Shown here: positions 1 through 9,200 of the stretch, piece after piece
How positions within the stretch are numbered: the first letter of the stretch is position 1
Layout of the letters: each line of letters opens with the position of its first letter
DNA from: Asticcacaulis sp. MM231
Lineage (GTDB): Bacteria > Pseudomonadota > Alphaproteobacteria > Caulobacterales > Caulobacteraceae
Direction of reading: 5' to 3'
DNA length: 64,000 bases
NCBI RefSeq assembly: GCF_964186625.1
Contig: NZ_OZ075108.1
Span: 1,674,001 to 1,738,000 of the forward strand
Made by a program: the position numbers and the translations under genes
The notes under the pieces: model-generated
Told to the model about the DNA's origin: nothing
Database searches by the model: none
What the model saw: only the letters and a program-made list of their open reading frames with translations

Positions 1-60
1 CCTAATGGACTTCGAAGAAGGTCTAATGTGCACCTATATTGACGGCTAACCGATGCCTAT

Positions 61-642
61 TTAGCTGGTGTTGCGCAAGGCGGCGACCTCGGCCTCAAGC
101 TCGGAAATACGCCTACGCATCGGTGCTGTCGCCGCCTCAACTTCTGAGGCTGTGAACCGGGGCGTGATGTGCTGCGGACAATTCCAGTCAAACGCTTCAA
201 GTTTCAGGACAATGCCGCGCTCGGCCAATCCGCGATAACCCGGCGTTGCCAGCTTGGCTGCCAGTTCAGGGTCCGCAGTAAGATCGTGAACTGAAGCATG
301 GGCTAGCACTTTAAGGCGCGACTGATGTGTATAATCCATGAGGAACAGCGAAACGCGGTCATCAGCGCTCACATTCCCAAGGCTGATATATTGACGGTTG
401 CCGCCGAAATCGGCGAATCCCATGTGGGTTTCATCGAGTATCTTCAGAAACCCCACTGGGCCGCCACGATGCTGGACATACGGCCATCCGTTTTCTGATA
501 CGCTCGCCATGTAAAAGCTGTCGCGTGCCGCAATGAACCCAGCTTCAGCCTCCGTAAAGCGTCCTGATGGTCGCTCGATGCCTCGTTCCCAAATTGAAGC
601 AGCTCTGTTGGTGGTTTGAGCTGCATGGACGGAAGGGGTGAT
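61..642 (-). pseudogene. Pyridoxamine 5'-phosphate oxidase-like flavoprotein, start codon lost
   Basis: This encodes a PNPOx-fold, probably FMN-binding protein of the group carrying the motifs GWPYVQHRGGP, GNRQYISLGN and DWNCPQHITPRFT. The first in-frame ATG is at 510, but conserved family sequence (TPSVHAAQ, FIAARDSFYM) continues in frame upstream of it to about position 640. The frame then runs into the truncated integrase without any ATG, GTG or TTG. The first ten or so residues and the ribosome binding site therefore seem to have been removed when the element scar next door formed. Translation from 510 would give 149 residues lacking part of the conserved N-terminus. The C-terminus ends in a short Glu-rich helix. 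Family assignment is firm; loss of function is inferred from the missing start. Confidence 0.7.
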
Positions 643-962
643 TATTCCTCGGCGATGACGCTGAACGTGCTGCCTGCGGCCAAAACAGCGGCGGCTGCGA
701 CCTTCTTTCTTTCGACGCTCGGGTCGGCGCCAGCGTCCATGGTCCGACGCGCATCTTCCCGCCGTTCGCGCGCCTCCTTTAAAGTGGTCTCTGGATAGGT
801 CCCGATCGAAAGTTGAAGCTCCTTACCGCCAAATCGGTATTTCAGGCGCCAGAGCTTGGCACCTGTCGGGCGGACGATGAGGAACAGTCCGCCGCCATCA
901 AACAATTTATATTGTTTCGTCTGAGGCTTAGCGTTGCGAATAGCCGTGTCCGAGAGGGCCAT
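642..962 (-). pseudogene. Truncated tyrosine integrase, N-terminal arm-binding domain only
   Basis: The 106 residues match the N-terminal DUF4102-type domain of P4-like phage integrases: MALSDTAIRNAKP, then LFDGGGLFLIV, LWRLKYRFGGKE and IGTYPETTLKEARE. Full-length members are about 400 residues and carry the core-binding and catalytic (R..HxxR..Y) domains. Here the frame stops at a TAA right after STFSVIAEE, where the family normally continues, and sequence of the neighbouring oxidase-like gene begins. The start at 962 is chosen because it gives the usual N-terminus; an in-frame upstream ATG would add 20 unrelated residues. The gene sits just downstream of tRNA-Asn on the same strand, the normal position for an integrase that used the tRNA 3' end as its attachment site. 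It cannot be active. Confidence 0.8.
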
Positions 963-1022
963 GGGGGTCACTTTTTGGCGTTGAGTCCCACTTTCAAATC
1001 TGACCCCCAAAGTGACCCCCAA
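962..1022. repeat. Short GGGGGTCA repeats between integrase start and tRNA-Asn
   Basis: The 10-mer TGACCCCCAA occurs twice as a direct repeat (1001-1010 and 1013-1022). Its inverse TGGGGGTCA lies at 962-970 over the integrase start, so GGGGGTCACT at 963-972 pairs with AGTGACCCCC at 1011-1020. Clustered short repeats beside an integrase promoter are typical of integrase arm-type sites or an autoregulatory operator. That role is inferred. Confidence 0.45.
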
Positions 1023-1132
1023 TTTGCTGGGATACGACGGGACACGCAGAACCGCCGCGGGACAGTTAAGCCGTTAAGATACCAGATTTTAAGGGATTTT
1101 TCAACGCCATGGGACGTGGATACATGCCAAGC

Positions 1133-1208
1133 TGGCTCCCCGAACAGGACTCGAACCTGTGACAAGTCGATTAACAGTCGACTGCTCTACCAACTGAGCT
1201 ATCGGGGA
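1133..1208 (-). tRNA. tRNA-Asn (anticodon GTT)
   Basis: The 76-nt cloverleaf on the minus strand has the acceptor stem TCCCCGA/TCGGGGA, a D arm AGCTCAGTTGGTAGAGC, the anticodon loop CTGTTAA with anticodon GTT, the T arm CAGGTTCGAGTCCTG, discriminator G and an encoded CCA. Its 3' end borders the integrase remnant, so it is the probable attachment site of a lost element. Confidence 0.97.
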
Positions 1209-1322
1209 ACGATTAGCTTGGCAAGGCGCGCCCTATAGCAAGGGTTTGAACCCCATGGCAAGCCCTATCGCCAAGTTTTGCACAACTATCCCAAATAAAT
1301 GCGTTTACCTGGGCCCGGGGCG

Positions 1323-1354
1323 AAAAAAAGCCCGAAAATACGCTTTCGGGCTTT
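1323..1354 (-). terminator. Orphan intrinsic terminator
   Basis: A perfect 11-bp stem (AAAGCCCGAAA at 1327-1337 with TTTCGGGCTTT at 1344-1354) has a 6-nt loop and is followed on the minus strand by a run of T (complement of 1323-1329). No minus-strand gene lies just upstream of it. It could end a small RNA or shield tRNA-Asn. The rest of the 344-bp gap up to the chemoreceptor holds only the CtrA box and presumed promoter sequence. Confidence 0.65.
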
Positions 1355-1418
1355 AAAGTTTTGTGATGGTGGGTGTCTTAAGTAACGCTAAGACAACGCT
1401 GTTATGTAGGCGGTTAGG

Positions 1419-1433
1419 TTAATGGCGGGTTAA
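1419..1433. promoter_or_regulatory. CtrA box (TTAA-N7-TTAA) upstream of chemoreceptor
   Basis: The sequence TTAATGGCGGGTTAA fits the full CtrA consensus of Caulobacterales with the 7-nt spacer. It lies about 120 bp before the chemoreceptor start. Cell-cycle control of chemotaxis genes by CtrA is known in Caulobacter; its action here is inferred. Confidence 0.6.
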
Positions 1434-1552
1434 TTCTCTCGTTTGGCGAAATATTTTTACATGCCTTTTAAATAGCTTGGGCGGCATGTGTTCACCACAA
1501 TTTAACGATGCCTGGAAGAAGTTCCTATTGTGTAACAAGTTAGGAATCAGCC

Positions 1553-2860
1553 GTGCGTCTTCCTCCGATCAAGATCCGTATCCGTGGCCTTCTGGCGCTC
1601 TTCTTTGTCGGGCTTGGCTTGGCGACCTTTGTTGTGTTGCAGCACACGAACGCTGTCAGTGGTCTGTTGGTTCAGGCGCAAAGCCAGGGCGCAGGGAATT
1701 ATATCGAACAGATTCGAAAACTTGAGGCAGGACTTGCTTCTCTGGCCATCATGACAGCGATCATTGTCGGGCTGGCTGGCCTGGGGGCAGCTATCTATTT
1801 TGATCGGGAAGTGTTTTCGGTTATCGACCGCCTGAGCCACTATACGGTGCGCTTAGCGGATCGTAAGTTTGATTTGCCAGCCGAAGGCGCGCATCGCTCC
1901 GACGAAATCGGCCGTCTGGCCAGTGCCCTTGATGTGCTGCGCGCCAACGGTCAGAAATTGATTGGCCTTGAAGAAGACGCCTCACATCACGCTGAACATA
2001 TCGCCCGCGAACGCGAACTTGCCTTGCAGGAACTCGGTGTAAAGCTGGAAGCGCAGGTATCAACGCTTCTGGAAGGGCTGACAAATTCGTCCAAGGCGAT
2101 GATCGTCTCGTCGGATCAGATGAGCCAGTCGGCCTTCGCGGCGTCTGAAAGCGCCGGCAAAGTGGCTTCGGTCGCGGTCTCTACGTCTGAGAGCGCGCAA
2201 AAAGTAGCGGCCACGGTGATGGAGCTGTCGCAAACCGCCAACGAAATCGCCGGGTCAACGCAGATTTCGACCGAGGTTTCGGCACGCGCTTCGGCCGAAG
2301 CCGAATCGACCTCCACCATGATGACCCGACTCAGCCGCAGCGCCGATGAAATCAGCGCGGTGGTGGACATGATCACCTCGATTGCCCAGCAAACCAACCT
2401 CCTAGCGCTCAACGCCACCATTGAGGCGGCGCGGGCAGGGGAGCATGGCGCAGGCTTTGCCGTGGTAGCCTCCGAGGTTAAAACCCTGTCGCAGCAAACA
2501 GAAAAGGCCACGCGCGAAATCACCGCCAAGGTTCAGCAGATCCAAAGCGACGCTGGCGAAGCGACCCTAGCTATTGCAGCTATCGTGGGAACTATCAGCG
2601 AATTGCGTTCCGGCGCTGATGATATCGCCCGCTCCGTGGCGGCCCAGCAGATGGCCACCAGTCAGATCGCTGAGACCGTCGAATCTCTGGCGGAGGGTTC
2701 GGCCAGCGTCGGCAATGACATCGACGCCGTGCGCGATGTTGCCAATGAAACCGGACAGGTCGCCAGTGTGGTGTTTGAAGAGGCCAAATCTGTGAGTGAG
2801 GCGTCTGACAGGCTGAAGATGGAAATCGCCAAATTCCTGAACAGCATGCGGGCGGCATGA
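1553..2860 (+). CDS. Methyl-accepting chemotaxis protein
   Basis: A 435-residue chemoreceptor that would signal to the CheA/CheW array. It has a first membrane segment (about residues 10-30), a very short periplasmic stretch of roughly 30 residues, a second membrane segment (about 60-82), a HAMP linker (about 85-140) and a long cytoplasmic coiled-coil signalling domain. The hairpin tip shows the near-invariant sequence [20 protein letters not shown] followed by [15 protein letters not shown]. The tiny periplasmic loop cannot hold a classical sensor domain, so it may sense at the membrane or inside the cell. There is no C-terminal CheR-tethering pentapeptide. The start is GTG, preceded by AGGA about 7 nt away. 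A CtrA box upstream suggests cell-cycle control. Confidence 0.93.
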   Translation: MRLPPIKIRIRGLLALFFVGLGLATFVVLQHTNAVSGLLVQAQSQGAGNYIEQIRKLEAGLASLAIMTAIIVGLAGLGAAIYFDREVFSVIDRLSHYTVRLADRKFDLPAEGAHRSDEIGRLASALDVLRANGQKLIGLEEDASHHAEHIARERELALQELGVKLEAQVSTLLEGLTNSSKAMIVSSDQMSQSAFAASESAGKVASVAVSTSESAQKVAATVMELSQTANEIAGSTQISTEVSARASAEAESTSTMMTRLSRSADEISAVVDMITSIAQQTNLLALNATIEAARAGEHGAGFAVVASEVKTLSQQTEKATREITAKVQQIQSDAGEATLAIAAIVGTISELRSGADDIARSVAAQQMATSQIAETVESLAEGSASVGNDIDAVRDVANETGQVASVVFEEAKSVSEASDRLKMEIAKFLNSMRAA

Positions 2861-2889
2861 TAGCCGGCTGAATATATTGGGGAAACGCT

Positions 2890-2963
2890 TGGAGGCCTGA
2901 CCCGGAGTCGAACCGGGCTTCACGGATTTGCAATCCGGTGCGTAACCGCTCCGCCATCAGGCC
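2890..2963 (-). tRNA. tRNA-Cys (anticodon GCA)
   Basis: The 74-nt minus-strand cloverleaf has acceptor stem GGCCTGA/TCAGGCC, anticodon loop ATTGCAAAT (anticodon GCA), T arm CCCGGTTCGACTCCGGG, the discriminator U expected for tRNA-Cys, and an encoded CCA. It lies in the 310-bp gap between the chemoreceptor and the pcm-like gene, antisense to both. Confidence 0.97.
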
Positions 2964-3048
2964 TCATCAGAGCGAAGCGGTGAGCTATCAGATCGCATCA
3001 CCGCCTGCAATCATTTGTCGGCGAATTTAGCTAATAATTTTGTATAAG

Positions 3049-3070
3049 CCCACAGGATTGTGGGTTTTTT
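3049..3070 (+). terminator. Intrinsic terminator before pcm-like gene
   Basis: The stem CCCACA/TGTGGG has loop GGAT and is followed by six T. It lies 190 bp beyond the chemoreceptor stop with the antisense tRNA-Cys in between. It probably ends chemoreceptor transcription and insulates the next gene. Confidence 0.6.
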
Positions 3071-3170
3071 GCCGAAAAACAAACGTAAATGCCGATTGAA
3101 GCCGCGCAGGCTTCCGCTTATAAGCGGTGCAACCGTTTCTAAGTTCGAGTTTGCCAAAGGGGTTATATCC

Positions 3171-3800
3171 ATGGATCTTTACGCCGCCCGCCAGAATATG
3201 GTCGAATCCCAGGTTCGCGTGAATGATGTCACCGATATGCCTCTGCAACTGGCCATGCGTCACATCCAGCGCGAACGCTTGTGTGCGCCGTCGCAAGCCT
3301 TTGGCGCTTATGGCGAGGTCGAAAGCCCCATCGCACCGGGACGCGTGCTGATGAAGCCACGCGATATCTCGAAGCTCTTGCAAATAGCCGAGCCCAAGGC
3401 CGGCGAGCGCGCACTGGCGATCGCTGCCCCTTATGCCGCTGCCGTTCTGAGCCATGCCGGTCTCAAGGTGACAGCGCAGGAATCGGATCCGCGCGTCCTG
3501 TCGGTCACCGAGCCTTATCTCAAGGAACTCGGTGTCACGATTGAAACGAACGATCTGAAAGTGCCTGCGGGTACGGACTATGACATAATCATCATTGAGG
3601 GCGCCGTGGCCGAAGTGCCGGCGGCCTGGCTTGAGGCTTTGAAAGTCGGAGGGCGCCTAGCCGTGGTGGTGCGCGATGGTGCTGTCGGCCACGCCCGGCT
3701 TTATATCCGACTTCAATCGGGTGTCTCAGAGCGCGATGTCTTTGACTCAACACCATCCACGCTGCCTGGTTTTGAGCGGGCTCCGTCCTTCCAGTTCTGA
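3171..3800 (+). CDS. Protein-L-isoaspartate O-methyltransferase-like protein
   Basis: The 209-residue protein matches the Pcm-like methyltransferase found next to tolC and popZ in Caulobacterales. The N-terminus MDLYAARQNMVESQVRVNDV is typical of this group, and the C-terminal half has a Rossmann-like core. The usual SAM-binding glycine motif is poorly kept (AGERALAIAAPYAAAVLS), so catalysis on isoaspartate is not assured. The start at 3171 is preferred because AAAGGGG precedes it at a good distance; a longer in-frame start would add 37 residues of unlikely composition. It precedes tolC in the same direction but ends in its own terminator, so it is probably a separate transcript. Confidence 0.75.
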   Translation: MDLYAARQNMVESQVRVNDVTDMPLQLAMRHIQRERLCAPSQAFGAYGEVESPIAPGRVLMKPRDISKLLQIAEPKAGERALAIAAPYAAAVLSHAGLKVTAQESDPRVLSVTEPYLKELGVTIETNDLKVPAGTDYDIIIIEGAVAEVPAAWLEALKVGGRLAVVVRDGAVGHARLYIRLQSGVSERDVFDSTPSTLPGFERAPSFQF

Positions 3801-3805
3801 TGAAG

Positions 3806-3832
3806 TGGCCAGTCTTAGCACTGGCCATTTTT
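3806..3832 (+). terminator. Terminator of pcm-like gene
   Basis: The 8-bp stem TGGCCAGT/ACTGGCCA has a 6-nt loop and is followed by five T, starting 5 nt after the stop codon. The remaining 260 bp to tolC should contain the tolC promoter, but no clear consensus was found. Confidence 0.85.
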
Positions 3833-4094
3833 GCAGGCGCTGCTGCTGACATAAATCGTCCGGCTAACGGATAGAGTGATGCAAAAAAGTCGCCCGCTGA
3901 CGAAGAGTGTCAGATGTGACTAGAAAATGCCAAACGTGAAAAATCCTTAACTCGCCAAGATCGTAAAGTTCTGGCAGTAGGGAATAAGTGGTAATTTATC
4001 GCATCGCCCCCGAACGATGCCGCAGGTACATGCGGTTACGGGGTAACAGGCCGTGTTTGTGGTCTGCCTTAAACTTTATGGGGACGTCTTTAAC

Positions 4095-5492
4095 ATGATG
4101 AAATTCAAGCTTGCCAGGTATGCCGCCGTGTCGGTTCTGGCCCTTACCGTGAACGCATTCGGAAGCATCGGTGCGCAGGCGGAAAGCCTGAATGACGCCA
4201 TCGCCATGGCCTATGCGCAAAACCCAACCTTGCAGCGCAGCCGCGCTACCCAGCGCGCCACCGACAAATCCTACGTCCAGACCCGTTCGCAGCTAGGGCC
4301 GAATTTGAGCGCCAGCGCTACAAGTACCTATAACGACCTGCCAACGGCTGGCAACCGTGCTTCGACCAGCGCCGGTATCACCGCCAATCAGACGCTTTTT
4401 GCTTCGGGTGGGATTGCTTCATCGCTGGATGCGTCACGCGCAAATGTCAAGGCCGGTCAGGAAGGTCTGCGTTCTACCGAGTTGGCTGTCCTGCTTGACG
4501 TCATCAGCGTCTATACCGCCGTGCGCCGCGACCAGCGCGCCCTGCAGATTTCGCAGGATAATTATGACATTCTCAAGCAGCAGCTCGACCAGACCCAGGC
4601 TCAGTTCGACGCCGGCCAACTGACGCGCACCGATGTGGCGCAGTCGCAGGCCCGTTTGTCGGCTTCGGCGGCGTCGCTGGCTTCGGCCCAGGCCCAACTT
4701 GATTCAGACCGCGCGTCTTATGTGGCCGTTGTGGGGCAGGCGCCGGTGGCGCTCGATCCTGAGCCGCCCCTCCCGGGACTGCCCTCAGATTTCAATGCTG
4801 CGCTTGATGCGGCCCAAAAGAACAATCCCGACCTGCAATCGGCGCTCTATGGCGCTGATGCGCTTAAGGCTCAGGTGAGGGCGCAGCGTTCGGTCTTTGG
4901 CCCGACGGTCTCGCTTTCCGCCACAACGGGCGGCAATGTGCCCGGTTTTGAAGTCGGCGATATCGCCGACAATGACGCCACATCGGCCAGCCTGCGTTTG
5001 TCGATACCCTTGTTCAGTGCCGGGTTGAATGGTTCCCGCGTCCGTCAGGCGACCGAAAACTACAATGCCCAGGTCGCTGTGGTCGAATCGACCCGCCGTC
5101 AGGTGGTGTCGTCGGTCTCGCAAGCCTGGTCGCAGATGCTGGCGGCGCGTTCGGCGGTGCTTTCCAATCAGGAGCAGGTCAAGGCCGCGACCGTGGCTGC
5201 CGAAGGGGTCAAGGTCGAGCAACAGGTCGGTTTGCGCACCAATATCGAAGTGCTGAACGCGCAGCAGGAATTGAAGTCAGCGCAATTGTCGCTGGTGGAG
5301 GCCGAGCGCAGTCAATATGTCGCCGCCAGCCAGCTTTTGTCGGTGATGGGCGGGATGACCGCGAAGGCCTTCGTGCCGGATATTGATGTCTATGATCCGC
5401 AGAAGCACTTTGACGATGTGAAAAAGAAGGGGCGGACGCCTCTGGAGCCGGTTGTTCAGGCGCTCGATGGCCTGGCGGCTGGAGGCAAGTAA
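4095..5492 (+). CDS. tolC: TolC-family outer membrane efflux/secretion channel
   Basis: This is the outer membrane channel of type I secretion or RND efflux systems: 465 residues, the usual family length. After an N-terminal signal peptide (cleavage likely after SIGAQA) come two homologous halves rich in Ala, Gln and Ser, with the repeated helix signatures ESLNDAIAMAYAQNPTLQ and FNAALDAAQKNNPDLQSAL and the beta-strand parts LSASATSTYND and VSLSATTGGNV. ATG at 4095 is preferred over an in-frame start 42 nt upstream because GGGGACG sits at a suitable distance and the signal peptide then begins MMKFKLARY. In Caulobacter crescentus a paralogous channel in the same place relative to popZ takes part in S-layer protein export; no RsaA-like substrate or ABC transporter is visible here. 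Confidence 0.92.
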   Translation: MMKFKLARYAAVSVLALTVNAFGSIGAQAESLNDAIAMAYAQNPTLQRSRATQRATDKSYVQTRSQLGPNLSASATSTYNDLPTAGNRASTSAGITANQTLFASGGIASSLDASRANVKAGQEGLRSTELAVLLDVISVYTAVRRDQRALQISQDNYDILKQQLDQTQAQFDAGQLTRTDVAQSQARLSASAASLASAQAQLDSDRASYVAVVGQAPVALDPEPPLPGLPSDFNAALDAAQKNNPDLQSALYGADALKAQVRAQRSVFGPTVSLSATTGGNVPGFEVGDIADNDATSASLRLSIPLFSAGLNGSRVRQATENYNAQVAVVESTRRQVVSSVSQAWSQMLAARSAVLSNQEQVKAATVAAEGVKVEQQVGLRTNIEVLNAQQELKSAQLSLVEAERSQYVAASQLLSVMGGMTAKAFVPDIDVYDPQKHFDDVKKKGRTPLEPVVQALDGLAAGGK

Positions 5493-5683
5493 TCCTTATT
5501 GCGACCTTATAATCCTGTGGCGAAGTCGGGCGCAGTTAACCGCCTTGCTTAACCACAGGAAATTCGTCGTTTCGACGAAATTTCGCTTGAGCGACCTGCC
5601 TAAAGAGTTGCAAAAAGCGCCAAATACGTGTCACCTGTACACGGTTTCAGTTCCCGAATCCGATTCGCAGCAGTTAAAAAATC

Positions 5684-6235
5684 ATGGCAGAACAATCCGC
5701 ACACGAACCGACCATGGAGGAAATCCTCGCCTCTATCCGTCGCATCATCTCTGAAGATGACGCTCCGGAAGACGCGAAGGCCGAGCCTGAGGTCGAAGTC
5801 GAGGAAGAGCCCGAAGCCGTTGCTCCAGAACCGGAGCCGGAAATTGAGGACGAGCCGGAAGACGATGATGTGCTTGAACTGACGGAAACCTACGAAGCAC
5901 CGGCCGCCGTATCTATCGGTGACATCGACGCTTTTGATGCGCCGCCGCCTGCGCCTGTCGCTGCTGCACCGGCCCCCAAGCCGGCCCCGCGCCCTGCGGC
6001 GCCTTCGGCCGCCGGTGGTCTGGTCAGCGAGCGCACCGAATCGATCGCCGCCTCGTCGTTTGGTGCTCTGACCAGCAATCTGCTGGTGCCGCACAGCGAC
6101 CGCACGCTTGAAGACGTTGTCAAGGAACTGCTGCGTCCGCAACTGCAGGCCTGGCTTGATGAAAACCTGCCTGGCATCGTCGAAGAGCAGGTTCGCCTCG
6201 AAGTCGAACGTATTGCGCGTCAATCACGCCGTTAA
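5684..6235 (+). CDS. popZ: Polar organizing protein PopZ
   Basis: PopZ forms the polar microdomain that anchors the ParB-parS centromere and recruits cell-cycle regulators in alphaproteobacteria. The 183-residue protein shows the three expected parts: an N-terminal client-binding helix with the hallmark EPTMEEILASIRRIISED (residues 7-24), a long acidic and proline-rich disordered linker (about 25-110), and a C-terminal oligomerization region beginning RTLEDVVKELLRPQL and ending in basic residues. The linker differs in sequence from the Caulobacter crescentus protein but keeps its acidic, Pro-rich nature. The tolC-popZ-valS order matches Caulobacter. Two TTAACC half-sites lie about 140 bp upstream but with 9-nt spacing, so a CtrA box is not claimed. 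Confidence 0.93.
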   Translation: MAEQSAHEPTMEEILASIRRIISEDDAPEDAKAEPEVEVEEEPEAVAPEPEPEIEDEPEDDDVLELTETYEAPAAVSIGDIDAFDAPPPAPVAAAPAPKPAPRPAAPSAAGGLVSERTESIAASSFGALTSNLLVPHSDRTLEDVVKELLRPQLQAWLDENLPGIVEEQVRLEVERIARQSRR

Positions 6236-6320
6236 GATCTGACAGCCGAGAAGACTTGGCATGGAGCTAAGACTTGGCACGACGCTAAAACATAGATTTT
6301 ATAAAGATCACCTGATAAGA

Positions 6321-6352
6321 GGGCGGCATCACTCCGGTGAGCCGCCCTTTTT
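6321..6352 (+). terminator. Terminator of popZ
   Basis: The stem GGGCGGC/GCCGCCC is extended by TCAC/GTGA around a TCCG loop with a bulged A, and is followed by five T. It separates popZ from valS. Confidence 0.85.
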
Positions 6353-6405
6353 CCTTAAAAGTCGCCCTGTCGCTTTTCCGCCCAGGCTATTCCCCTTACG
6401 AGACC

Positions 6406-9105
6406 ATGTTAGAAAAAAACTTCGATCCCGCCGCCGTTGAGCCCCGCCTGTACAAAAAGTGGGAAGACTCCGGCGCCTTTGCGCCTTCCGATGCGGGTGA
6501 GGCCTTTTCCATCGTCATCCCGCCGCCCAACGTCACCGGTAGCCTGCATATCGGCCACGCGCTGAACAACACCTTGCAGGACGTCCTGACGCGCTTTGAG
6601 CGTATGCGCGGCAAGGCGGCTTTGTGGTTGCCGGGCACCGACCATGCCGGCATCGCCACGCAGATGGTGGTGGAGCGTCAGTTAGCCGCCGCCGGCAACG
6701 AAGGCCGCCGCGAACTGGGCCGTGACAAGTTCGTCGCCAAGGTGTGGGAATGGAAGAAGGCATCGGGCGGCACCATCGTGCAGCAGTTGCGCCGCCTTGG
6801 GGCTTCTTGCGACTGGTCGCGCGAACGCTTTACGCTCGATGACGGCCTGTCGGCGGCCGTGCGCAAGGTCTTCGTTCAGCTTCACAAGGAAGGCCTGATG
6901 TACCGCGACAAGCGGCTCGTCAACTGGGACCCGCAGTTCCAGACGGCGATTTCCGATCTCGAAGTCGAGCAGAAAGAGGTCGACGGCCATTACTGGCACT
7001 TCGCCTATCCGCTGGCAGATGGGGTCACCTATCCGTTCCCGATTAAGGACGAAGAGGGCAACGACACGACGGAGATGCGCGACTATATCGTGGTCGCTAC
7101 CACCCGCCCGGAAACCATGCTGGGCGATAGCGGCGTGGCCGTGCATCCGGACGATGAGCGCTACAAGGACCTGATTGGCAAGTTTGTTATCCTGCCGATC
7201 ACCGGCCGCCGCATCCCGATCGTAGCGGATGAGTATGCTGATCCGGCCAAGGGCTCCGGCGCGGTCAAGATCACCCCGGCGCATGACTTCAACGACTTCA
7301 TGGTCGGCAAGCGTCACGATCTGGAGCAGATCAATATTCTCGATACCCAGGCCAACCTGCTGGCCTTCGATCCGGTGCCGGAAGCCTATCGTGGCATGGA
7401 ACGCTTCGCCGCGCGCAAGGCGATCATCGCCCGCGCCGAGGAAGAGGGCTGGCTGAAGCAGATCGAGAAGACCAAGCATATGGTGCCGCATGGCGATCGT
7501 TCCGGCGTGGTCATTGAGCCGTTCCTGACCGATCAATGGTACGTTAATGCCGGCGAACTGGCTAAGGAAGCGATTGCCGCTGTCGAGGACGGTCGCACGG
7601 TCTTCGAGCCTAAGAACTGGGAAAAGACCTACTTTGAGTGGATGCGCAATATCGAGCCGTGGTGCGTGTCGCGCCAGCTCTGGTGGGGCCACCGCATCCC
7701 GGCCTGGTATGCCGAGGACGGCTATATCTTCGTCGCCGAGACCGAAGCCGATGCCCACAAGCAGGCTGAAGCCCATTATGGCAATAAGGTCGCGCTCAAG
7801 CAGGACGAGGACGTGCTCGACACCTGGTTCTCGTCGGCACTGTGGCCGTTCTCGACCATGGGATGGCCGGAAAATACCGAGGATCTGGCGCGTTTCTACC
7901 CGACCCATACCCTGATCACCGGTTTTGACATCATCTTCTTCTGGGTCGCCCGGATGATGATGATGGGCCTGCACTTCACCGGCATGGCGCCTTTCAAGCG
8001 CGTCTTCATCAATGCCCTTGTTCGTGACGACAAGGGCCAGAAGATGTCGAAGTCTAAGGGCAATGTCATGGACCCGCTGGTGCTGATCGATGAGTTCGGT
8101 GCCGATGCTCTGCGCTTCACCATGACCGCAATGTCGGGGCAGGGGCGTGATATCAAGCTCGCCAAGCCGCGCATTGAGGGGTATCGCAACTTCTCGACCA
8201 AGCTGTGGAATGCCACGCGGTTCACGCAGATGAATGAATGCGCCCGCGTCGACGGTTTCGATCCGGCCACGGCCAAACTGACGCTTAGCCGCTGGATCCG
8301 TGGCGAGGTGCAGAAGACGGTTGCTGCCGTCACCGAAGCGCTGGAGGTATGCGCCTTCGATGATGCCGCCAATGCGCTCTACAAGTTCATCTGGAACGTC
8401 TTCTGCGACTGGTATCTCGAACTGGCCAAGCCCATCCTCAATGGCGATGATCAGGCCGCCAAGGCTGAAATCCGCGCCATGACGGCTTGGGTGCTCGATC
8501 AAGCCATGATCCTGCTCCATCCCGTCATGCCCTTCATCACCGAAGAACTCTGGGACAAGACCGGTCACAAGGACATGCTGATCACCCATAGCTGGCCGAA
8601 ATCGGATGCCGGCGCCATTGATGCCGAGGCCGATGAAGAGATCAACTGGCTGATCGACCTGATCTCAGAGATCCGCTCGATCCGTTCGGAAATGAACGTG
8701 CCGGGTTCGGCGCGCGCACCTCTGACCTTAAGTGGTGCCTCAGATGTTACACGCAAGCGTCTGGATACACACGAAGATCTGATCCTGTTCCTGGGTCGTT
8801 TGTCAGGCGTTGATGTCAGCGAAATGGCCGCCGCGGGCTCCGTGCCCTTCGTGGCCGGTGAAGCGACGGCGCATCTGGCCATTGCCGAATTCATTGATCT
8901 TAAGGCCGAAGAGGCGCGCCTGACCAAGGGCATCGCCGACTTCGACAAGACGATCGACGGCGTGCGCCGTAAACTCGACAATCCCGAGTTTGTCCGCAAG
9001 GCGCCGGAAGAGGTGATCACCGAAAACCGTGAGCGCCTCGAAGACGCTGAAAATGGCAAGGTCAAGCTATCGACCGCGCTGGAGCGTCTGCGCGCCGCAC
9101 AGTAA
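6406..9105 (+). CDS. valS: Valyl-tRNA synthetase
   Basis: Class I aminoacyl-tRNA synthetase charging tRNA-Val in the cytoplasm. At 899 residues it has normal length for the family. Visible landmarks are [18 protein letters not shown] with the HIGH motif at residues 48-51, the editing-domain region around [29 protein letters not shown], the KMSKS loop at 546-550 ([11 protein letters not shown]), and the C-terminal coiled coil ending in [15 protein letters not shown]. The start is ATG at 6406; an in-frame GTG 69 nt upstream lies directly behind the popZ terminator and would add a stretch not seen in the family. Essential housekeeping gene. Confidence 0.98.
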   Translation: MLEKNFDPAAVEPRLYKKWEDSGAFAPSDAGEAFSIVIPPPNVTGSLHIGHALNNTLQDVLTRFERMRGKAALWLPGTDHAGIATQMVVERQLAAAGNEGRRELGRDKFVAKVWEWKKASGGTIVQQLRRLGASCDWSRERFTLDDGLSAAVRKVFVQLHKEGLMYRDKRLVNWDPQFQTAISDLEVEQKEVDGHYWHFAYPLADGVTYPFPIKDEEGNDTTEMRDYIVVATTRPETMLGDSGVAVHPDDERYKDLIGKFVILPITGRRIPIVADEYADPAKGSGAVKITPAHDFNDFMVGKRHDLEQINILDTQANLLAFDPVPEAYRGMERFAARKAIIARAEEEGWLKQIEKTKHMVPHGDRSGVVIEPFLTDQWYVNAGELAKEAIAAVEDGRTVFEPKNWEKTYFEWMRNIEPWCVSRQLWWGHRIPAWYAEDGYIFVAETEADAHKQAEAHYGNKVALKQDEDVLDTWFSSALWPFSTMGWPENTEDLARFYPTHTLITGFDIIFFWVARMMMMGLHFTGMAPFKRVFINALVRDDKGQKMSKSKGNVMDPLVLIDEFGADALRFTMTAMSGQGRDIKLAKPRIEGYRNFSTKLWNATRFTQMNECARVDGFDPATAKLTLSRWIRGEVQKTVAAVTEALEVCAFDDAANALYKFIWNVFCDWYLELAKPILNGDDQAAKAEIRAMTAWVLDQAMILLHPVMPFITEELWDKTGHKDMLITHSWPKSDAGAIDAEADEEINWLIDLISEIRSIRSEMNVPGSARAPLTLSGASDVTRKRLDTHEDLILFLGRLSGVDVSEMAAAGSVPFVAGEATAHLAIAEFIDLKAEEARLTKGIADFDKTIDGVRRKLDNPEFVRKAPEEVITENRERLEDAENGKVKLSTALERLRAAQ

Positions 9106-9109
9106 CCCT

Positions 9110-9136
9110 CCGAGGTTTGCTGTTTGCAAACCTCGG
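9110..9136 (+). terminator. Hairpin downstream of valS
   Basis: A perfect 11-bp stem (CCGAGGTTTGC/GCAAACCTCGG) with a 5-nt loop begins 5 nt after the valS stop. It lacks a T run, so it is either a weak terminator or a 3' stability element. Confidence 0.5.
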
Positions 9137-9163
9137 CAAGGCCGCAAGGCCGCCCGAGCTTAT

Positions 9164-9199
9164 GCGAGGCGGGGCTATTGAGCGAGGCGGGGCTATTGA
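9164..9199. repeat. Two tandem copies of an 18-bp repeat
   Basis: The unit GCGAGGCGGGGCTATTGA occurs twice head to tail with no mismatch, in the gap between the valS hairpin and the stop codon of the converging glycosyltransferase gene. Confidence 0.85.
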
Positions 9200-9200
9200 G

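Noticed and set aside
5537..5562. CtrA box upstream of popZ (TTAACC ... TTAACC)
   Set aside because: The two half-sites are separated by 9 nt rather than 7.
6682..8589. 635-codon open frame antisense to valS
   Set aside because: Shadow of valS; no motif, no ribosome site of note, and composition typical of reverse-frame reading.
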